A stretch of 64,000 nucleotides of DNA from Candidatus Poribacteria bacterium. Its GTDB lineage: Bacteria > Poribacteria > WGA-4E > GCA-2687025. Position numbers and translations under genes: made by a program. Under the pieces are notes generated by a model that searched no databases, had not been told where the DNA came from, and saw nothing but the letters and a program-made list of their open reading frames with translations. The stretch is from positions 62,001 to 126,000 of the forward strand of contig JABGQA010000113.1 of NCBI GenBank assembly GCA_018644665.1, written 5' to 3'. Of this stretch, positions 58,765 through 64,000 are shown piece after piece; position 1 is the stretch's first letter, and each line of letters starts with the position of its first letter.

Positions 58765-60141
58765 ATGATCGATCAGGCTGAAATACTCGTGAAGGCCGGC
58801 TCCGGCGGGAACGGGTGCATCTCGTTCCGCCGCGAGAAGTACGTCCCGAAGGGCGGGCCGGACGGCGGCAACGGCGGGAAGGGCGGCGACGTCACGCTGG
58901 TTGCCAGCAACTCCGTCACCACCCTGGTCGACCAGCAATACACGAAGCATTACGACGCCTACCGAGGCGCCCACGGCATGGGGAAGACGGCCAACGGCTA
59001 CGACGGCCTCGGCAGCCGCGTGACGGTACCCATCGGCACGACGGTGTTCGACGCGGACACAGAGGACCTGATCGCCGACATGACGGCGCCGGGCTTCGAG
59101 GTCGTCGTTGCGCACGGCGGGTTGGGCGGCCGCGGCAACGCGACCTTCAAATCCAGCGGGTACCAGGCTCCCCGTGTCGCCGAGAAGGGCGAACCGGGCG
59201 AGGAGCGCCGGCTCCGGCTCGAGGTGCGCTTGATCGCCGATGTCGGGCTCGTCGGGTACCCCAACGCGGGCAAGTCCACGCTTCTATCGCACGTCTCCGA
59301 GGCCAAGCCGAAGGTCGCGAGCTATCCGTTCACGACGCTTGAGCCGAACCTGGGGGTCGTGCGCCTGGAACGCGAACAGAACTTCGTCATGGCGGACATG
59401 CCCGGCCTCATCGAGGGGGCGCACGAGGGCGTCGGCCTCGGCCACGACTTCCTGCGGCACGTGGAACGCACGCGCATGCTCCTCCACATCGTGGATGTCG
59501 CGGCGGTCGACGGACGGGAGCCGCTCGACGACCTCAAGGCGATCAATCGCGAACTGATGCTGCACAGCGACAAGCTGGCTGACCTCCCGCAGATCATCGT
59601 CCTGAACAAGGCGGACCTTCCGGACGCGCAGGTACGCCTGCGGGAACTCCAGAAGGCGCTCGGCCGGCACCCATCCCACGTGATCTCAGCCGTCACCGGC
59701 GAGGGTGTCGACGAGCTGATGCGCGTGACGTATACCGCCCTGACTCAGCTCATGGCGGAGGAGGCCAAGGCTGAGCCGGCCGAAGAGCCGCAGCGCGTGG
59801 ACTACGTGCCACGTCGCGGGTTCACCATCGAGCGGGCGCCAGTCGGCGACGGATATGCGGTGGAGGGCGACGCGGTTCGTCGCGCCGTCGTGATGACCGA
59901 CTTTGAGAACGAGGAAGCCGTGTGGCTCCTGCAACGCCGCCTGAACCGCATGGGGCTGTGGCGGGCGCTCAAGCGCGCCAAGGTCAAGGACGGCGACACG
60001 GTCCAGATTGGAGACCGGGAGTTTGAGTTCTCGGGAGAACGAGCAGCAACCACGCTCGCGCAGTTCCTGGCTGCAAAGCGTCAGAAAGCTCGTCGTGAAG
60101 GTGGGGACGGCGACCCTGACGAACGGGACGAGGGCGCTTGA
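58765..60141 (+). CDS. obgE: GTPase ObgE/CgtA
   Basis: The 458-aa GTPase has the Gly-rich Obg fold (GGPDGGNGGKGGDV), P-loop GYPNAGKST, switch YPFTTLEPNLG, DMPGLIEGAHEG, NKADLPD and the C-terminal OCT domain with VWLLQRRLNRMGLWRALKRAKVKDGDTVQIGDREFEFS. It acts in ribosome assembly and stringent response. Its last 119 nt overlap proB in another frame. The rplU-rpmA-obgE order is conserved. Confidence 0.96.
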   Translation: MIDQAEILVKAGSGGNGCISFRREKYVPKGGPDGGNGGKGGDVTLVASNSVTTLVDQQYTKHYDAYRGAHGMGKTANGYDGLGSRVTVPIGTTVFDADTEDLIADMTAPGFEVVVAHGGLGGRGNATFKSSGYQAPRVAEKGEPGEERRLRLEVRLIADVGLVGYPNAGKSTLLSHVSEAKPKVASYPFTTLEPNLGVVRLEREQNFVMADMPGLIEGAHEGVGLGHDFLRHVERTRMLLHIVDVAAVDGREPLDDLKAINRELMLHSDKLADLPQIIVLNKADLPDAQVRLRELQKALGRHPSHVISAVTGEGVDELMRVTYTALTQLMAEEAKAEPAEEPQRVDYVPRRGFTIERAPVGDGYAVEGDAVRRAVVMTDFENEEAVWLLQRRLNRMGLWRALKRAKVKDGDTVQIGDREFEFSGERAATTLAQFLAAKRQKARREGGDGDPDERDEGA

Positions 60142-61228
60142 CGCCGAGCGCGCCAGCAGCATCGTCCGTCAGATTAGCGAAGCCCGCGCACACGGCATTG
60201 AGGTGGTGCTTGTCACGTCGGGGGCTATCGGAGTAGGCGTAGGACGCCTCGGCCTCCCTCGCCGACCCACGACAATGGGCAGCCTGCAGGCAGCCGCGTC
60301 GGTCGGGCAGAACATCCTGATGAACACGTACGAGACGCTCTTCCGTGGCTTCGACACTCCCGTCGGGCAGGTGCTGGTTACGGCAGGCGACCTCGCTGAC
60401 CGCCGGCGCTACGTGAACTTCGGCAACGCCCTGAACGCCCTGTTCGAATACGGCGTCGTCCCCGTAGTGAACGAGAACGACTCGGTGTCCGTCGATGAGA
60501 TACGCGTCGGGGACAACGACACCCTGGCGGCGCACGTGGCGAACGCGATCGAGGCGGATCTCCTCATCCTGCTGACGGACACGGATGGCGTCTACACCGC
60601 TGACCCGCACACAGTAGCGGGCGCGGCTCGCATCCCGTTCGCGGCGGGGGTCACAGCCGAGATGCTGGACATCGCGAACGAGTCACCGACGCGGAAGGCT
60701 TCGGCCGACCTCGGCACGGGCCGCTTGGCTACGAAGGTGCGCGCCGCGGAAATCGTGACCTCGTCAGGCATCCCGATGGCGCTCGCAGACGGCGCGCGCG
60801 ACAACGCCATTGGCGACATCCTAGACGGCGCCGATGTCGGCACATTCTTCGCGCCGACTGCGCCGAGGGCGGGCAGCCGCAAGCGGTGGATCGCGCACAC
60901 GTTGTCTCCGAAGGGTTCCATCGTCGCCGACGCGGGCGCGTTCAAGGCAGTGCGCGACGGGGGCAAGAGCCTCCTCCCGGCGGGCATCAAGGACGTCGTG
61001 GGGACGTTCGCATTTGGCGACCCGGTGCGGTGCGTGACCGAAGACGGCGTGGAATTCGCGCGAGGGCTAGTCAACTACACCGCCGACGAGATCACCCGAA
61101 TCCGCGGCCGGCGTACCGATGCGATACAGCATGCGCTCGGGTATCATTACGCGGACGAGGTGATCCACCGAGACAACCTCGTGCTCGTCGAGCGCGGCGC
61201 GTGCATACGGGATGCATCGCAGGACTGA
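60023..61228 (+). CDS. proB: Glutamate 5-kinase
   Basis: The kinase core begins SVRKLVVKVGTATLTNGTRALD, and the start is uncertain. TTG 60023, with GGAG at 60010-60013, is chosen; TTG 60008 and CTG 60071 are alternatives. This 401-aa enzyme has ILMNTYETLFRGFD, VPVVNENDSVSVDEIRVGDNDTLAAHVA and a C-terminal PUA domain (GSIVADAGAFKAVRDGGKSLLPAGI). It phosphorylates glutamate for proline synthesis. The first 119 nt lie inside obgE in another frame, an unusually long overlap. Confidence 0.92.
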   Translation: MSSRENEQQPRSRSSWLQSVRKLVVKVGTATLTNGTRALDAERASSIVRQISEARAHGIEVVLVTSGAIGVGVGRLGLPRRPTTMGSLQAAASVGQNILMNTYETLFRGFDTPVGQVLVTAGDLADRRRYVNFGNALNALFEYGVVPVVNENDSVSVDEIRVGDNDTLAAHVANAIEADLLILLTDTDGVYTADPHTVAGAARIPFAAGVTAEMLDIANESPTRKASADLGTGRLATKVRAAEIVTSSGIPMALADGARDNAIGDILDGADVGTFFAPTAPRAGSRKRWIAHTLSPKGSIVADAGAFKAVRDGGKSLLPAGIKDVVGTFAFGDPVRCVTEDGVEFARGLVNYTADEITRIRGRRTDAIQHALGYHYADEVIHRDNLVLVERGACIRDASQD

Positions 61229-61240
61229 GGGGAGTCGCAA

Positions 61241-62527
61241 GTGTCGGCGCAAGTGGACGACCTGATGCAGACGCCATTGGCCAAGCAGGTGCGCGAGCAG
61301 GTGCTCGCCGCGAAGAAGGCTGCGCGACCTCTTGCCCGCGCGTCGTCCGATCTCAAGAACGCCGCGCTGGTGCGGATGGCGGAGGAGATCGAGGCCAACC
61401 GCGAATCGATTCAGACCGAGAACGAGCGGGACATCCAGGCGGGTCGCGACAATGGCCTGACCGCCGCGCTTCTCGACCGGCTGGCCCTTACCGACGACCG
61501 CATCGCGGCGATGGCGGACGGCTTGCGACAGATCGCCGCGCTCCCAGATCCGGTCGGCGAGGTGACCGGCATGTCCACGCGCCCGAACGGCCTCCGCATC
61601 GGTCGCGTGCGCGTGCCGCTCGGGGTCATCGGCATCATCTACGAGTCCCGACCGAACGTCACGGCGGACGCAGCCGCGCTGTGTCTGAAGTCCGGCAACG
61701 CGACGGTGCTGCGCGGCGGGTCCGAGGCGATCCACTCGAACATCGCCATCGCGCGTGTCCTCCAGGCGGCCGCCAAGGAAGCCGGTCTGCCCAACGGCGC
61801 CATCGAGTTCCTCGGCACGACGGACCGGGATGCCGTGACGGCCCTGCTGAAGCATGACGATCTTATCGATGTCATCGTGCCGCGCGGAGGCAAGGGGCTC
61901 ATCCGCTACGTCGTTGAGACATCGACCATCCCCGTGATACGCCACGAGGACGGCATCTGCCACACGTACGTGGACACGGCCGCGGACATGGACATGGCGC
62001 AGGAGATAGCCTTCAACGCCAAGGTGCACCGCCCCTCCGTCTGCAACGCGATGGAGACGCTGCTCGTCCACAGCGACGTGGCGAACGACTTCCTCCCGGC
62101 CATGTGCGCCAGGTTCGTCGAGGCGGGCGTCGAACTCCGAGGCTGCGAGGTAACGCGCGTCATCGCGCCGAACGTCTCGCCGGCGTCCGAGGAGGACTGG
62201 GACACGGAGTATTTGGAGCTCATCCTGTCGATACGCGTCGTCGACTCGTACGACGAGGCGGTCGACCACATCGAGGACCACGGCTCCCACCACTCCGACA
62301 CGGTTGTCACCGACGACTACCGCACCGCGCAGCGGTTCCTCGCGGACGTGGACTCGTCGTCCGTCTTCGTGAACGCGTCGACGCGCTTCGCCGACGGCTA
62401 CGAGTACGGCCTCGGCGCCGAGATCGGCATCAGCACGCAGAAGCTGCACGCGCGCGGCCCGATGGGGCTCGAGGAACTGACGACCTACAAGTTCATCGTC
62501 TATGGCGACGGGCAGGTCAGGTCATAG
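61241..62527 (+). CDS. proA: Gamma-glutamyl phosphate reductase
   Basis: GTG 61241 starts the 428-aa enzyme. Motifs: GVIGIIYESRPNVTADAAALCLKSGNATVLRGG, the catalytic Cys in HRPSVCNAMETLL, and FADGYEYGLGAEIGISTQKLHARGPMGLEELTTYKF. It follows proB by 12 nt, so the two reactions of proline synthesis are coupled. Its stop overlaps the nadD start region. Confidence 0.96.
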   Translation: MSAQVDDLMQTPLAKQVREQVLAAKKAARPLARASSDLKNAALVRMAEEIEANRESIQTENERDIQAGRDNGLTAALLDRLALTDDRIAAMADGLRQIAALPDPVGEVTGMSTRPNGLRIGRVRVPLGVIGIIYESRPNVTADAAALCLKSGNATVLRGGSEAIHSNIAIARVLQAAAKEAGLPNGAIEFLGTTDRDAVTALLKHDDLIDVIVPRGGKGLIRYVVETSTIPVIRHEDGICHTYVDTAADMDMAQEIAFNAKVHRPSVCNAMETLLVHSDVANDFLPAMCARFVEAGVELRGCEVTRVIAPNVSPASEEDWDTEYLELILSIRVVDSYDEAVDHIEDHGSHHSDTVVTDDYRTAQRFLADVDSSSVFVNASTRFADGYEYGLGAEIGISTQKLHARGPMGLEELTTYKFIVYGDGQVRS

Positions 62528-63141
62528 ACGCCGCCGCACGTCCCCCGATCCGCGTCGGGCTGTACGGTGGGACATTCGACCCCATCCACAACGGCCACCT
62601 CCTCTGCGCGGAGGAGACGCTCGAAGCATTCGCCTTCGACGAGTTCTGGTTCATCCCTTCGGCGCGGCCGCCGCACAAGCCCGTGGACCCTTCACGCGCG
62701 ACTCCTGAGGACCGCTACCGCATGGTGTGCCTCGCGACGGAGGGTCACCAGACGTTCCGCGTTTCCCGCGCGGAGATCGACCGCCCCGGGCGCTCCTACG
62801 CCGTCGACACCGTGCGTGAGTTCCGCGAGCAGTACGGCGAAAACGCCGAGTTTAGCTGGGTTCTCGGCGCGGATTCCCTCATCGACTTCGAGATATGGAA
62901 GGACGGCGACGCGTTGCTGGACATGTGCCAGTTCGTCGCCGTCACGCGCCCGGAGTACGATCTCGCCCGGGTGCCGACCCAAGTGCGCGAGAAGGCGGAG
63001 TTCTTCACGATAACAGGCATCGGGATCTCCTCGACGGACATTCGAGCGCGCGTCGCCGAGGGCCGCTCCATCCGCTACCGCACCGCAGCGGCCGTGGCCG
63101 CGCACATCGCGGAGCGCGACCTCTACCGCGTGGCCGGGTGA
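62524..63141 (+). CDS. nadD: Nicotinate-nucleotide adenylyltransferase, probable ATA start
   Basis: The 205-aa enzyme has VGLYGGTFDPIHNGHL (T/HxGH nucleotidyltransferase motif), FIPSARPPHK and ISSTDIRARVAEGRSIRY, which define NadD. No ATG, GTG or TTG exists in frame between the proA body and the conserved core. ATA at 62524, in a 4-nt overlap with the proA stop (ATAG), is the nearest candidate and is used. It makes deamido-NAD in NAD synthesis. Its stop overlaps the next gene by 4 nt (GTGA). Confidence 0.9.
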   Translation: MDAAARPPIRVGLYGGTFDPIHNGHLLCAEETLEAFAFDEFWFIPSARPPHKPVDPSRATPEDRYRMVCLATEGHQTFRVSRAEIDRPGRSYAVDTVREFREQYGENAEFSWVLGADSLIDFEIWKDGDALLDMCQFVAVTRPEYDLARVPTQVREKAEFFTITGIGISSTDIRARVAEGRSIRYRTAAAVAAHIAERDLYRVAG

Positions 63142-64000
63142 CGCCCTCGCCTGCACCTCCATCTCCGCGCCCCTTGGACATCCTCTCGACGGACGCCGGC
63201 TACCGGCAGCGGTTCTTCGACGCCGACTACTGGACGCCGTACGTGCGCTGGGTGGTGTGGAAGCAGTTCGGCGTGAGGAACGCCGCCGTGCGGTCTGGCC
63301 TCGCGGGAACCTACCCCACGTTCATCGCCGACGACCGTTGGGTCGTGAAGTTCTTCGGCGATCTGTTCGAGGGGGAAGCCACGCACGCCGCGGAGTTGTG
63401 CGTCGGGCTTCTGCGGCCTGAGCGACACGGCATCCCGGCTCCGGCACTGCTCGCGCACGACGACATGTACGACGCGCCCGGGCAGTGGCGCTGGCCGTAC
63501 CTCGTGTTCGAATTCATGGAAGGCGGCAGCATCGGGGAGGCGGGCGACAGCGTGTCGCACGGGGACCGGGTGCGAATCGCCCGGGAGGTCGCTGGCATGA
63601 CGCGCGCGCTACACACGGTGCCGATCCCCGCCGACGGGCCGTTTGACGCGAGTTGGGGCGCCTACGAAGCGCTCATCGCCTGTCAGCGCGCCCAGTGCGT
63701 CGAGAACCACCGCGAGTGGGGCGACCTTCCCGACCATCTCATCGCGCAGATCGACTACTACCTTGCGCCGACAGAGGAACTCATCGACCGCGGGCGACCG
63801 CCGCATCTCATCCATGCGGACATCACCGCGGACCACATACTCGGCTTGGTGGAAGCGGCTCGGTGGCGAACGACGGCCCTAATCGACTTCGGTGACGCGA
63901 TGGTCGGCGGCCACCTCTACGAACTGGTGGCGCTGCACCTCGACGTGTTCCGCGGCGACACGGCGCTGCTCGCGGCGTACCTGGACGCGTACGGCGTGGA
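63138..64000 (+). CDS. Aminoglycoside phosphotransferase (APH)-like kinase, C-terminus beyond window
   Basis: The frame starts with GTG 63138 in a 4-nt overlap with nadD and stays open to the window end, at least 287 residues. Features of APH/ChoK kinases: WVVKFFGDLFEGEATHAAEL with the ATP-binding Lys, the hinge YLVFEFMEGGSIG, the Brenner-type catalytic loop HLIHADITADHILG and the metal-binding TALIDFGDAMVGG. Substrate unknown; many homologues phosphorylate amino sugars or small alcohols rather than drugs. It follows nadD, so a housekeeping role is plausible. Confidence 0.85.
   Translation, partial: MTPSPAPPSPRPLDILSTDAGYRQRFFDADYWTPYVRWVVWKQFGVRNAAVRSGLAGTYPTFIADDRWVVKFFGDLFEGEATHAAELCVGLLRPERHGIPAPALLAHDDMYDAPGQWRWPYLVFEFMEGGSIGEAGDSVSHGDRVRIAREVAGMTRALHTVPIPADGPFDASWGAYEALIACQRAQCVENHREWGDLPDHLIAQIDYYLAPTEELIDRGRPPHLIHADITADHILGLVEAARWRTTALIDFGDAMVGGHLYELVALHLDVFRGDTALLAAYLDAYGV

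Overview
The window is 64 kb of GC-rich bacterial chromosome with tightly packed genes, many overlapping by exactly 4 or 8 nt, and frequent GTG and TTG starts. No rRNA, tRNA, CRISPR array, transposase or prophage gene was recognised. The gene families present (phytanoyl-CoA dioxygenases, Gfo/Idh/MocA oxidoreductases, DUF6785/DUF6784 membrane proteins, RraA-like and SMP-30 proteins, and secreted LamG proteins ending in a KLAATWG-x-LKSR tail) suggest an uncultivated aquatic lineage such as Candidatus Poribacteria or a relative. That placement is inference from family content; no marker phylogeny was run.

Accessory and catabolic half (about 1-31 kb). The window opens with the end of a PhyH dioxygenase, a pentaheme cytochrome c and a GldA/GldF/GldG-like ABC system. 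These are followed by a xylose-isomerase-like TIM-barrel protein, a D-2-hydroxyacid dehydrogenase, a creatininase-family amidohydrolase, a second PhyH protein, a BatA/vWA membrane protein, a GspG-like anchored protein and a PD40 propeller lipoprotein. From 13.3 to 24.1 kb lies an apparent carbohydrate or sugar-acid locus: two Gfo/Idh/MocA dehydrogenases, an NCS2-like permease, two DUF6785 membrane proteins flanking an SDR, an SMP-30 lactonase and an RraA-family aldolase. On the minus strand gcvH-gcvPA precedes an FAD amino-acid-oxidase-like gene. A Xer recombinase, a GT-C-like membrane protein and a GNAT enzyme complete this half.

Housekeeping block 1 (30.4-41.8 kb): tilS-hpt, tatA-tatC, a coiled-coil zinc-ribbon protein, an RNase HI, then ffh-rpsP-khpA-trmD-rplS-rnhB-yraN (rimM is missing from its usual place), followed by a tusA-dsrE sulfur-relay pair and thiD-thiE.

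Envelope and unknown region (41.8-57.4 kb): a membrane-anchored HExxH peptidase with TPR-like repeats, a 1231-aa YCF48-type repeat lipoprotein, an atypical ferredoxin, two tandem LamG secreted proteins, a PepSY-like lipoprotein, a MORN/YwqK-like protein, a gamma-glutamyltransferase, an M16 pair (one subunit without the zinc motif, one with it) and an ASRT-family sensory-rhodopsin-transducer homologue. A decayed metallophosphoesterase pseudogene follows.

Housekeeping block 2 (58-64 kb): rplU-rpmA-obgE-proB-proA-nadD and the start of an aminoglycoside-phosphotransferase-like kinase. Several promoters fit TTGNNN-17/18-TANNNT, best seen before tatA, ffh and rplU. Two start codons look truly non-standard (CTG for gcvPA, ATA for nadD), and obgE and proB overlap by about 119 nt.
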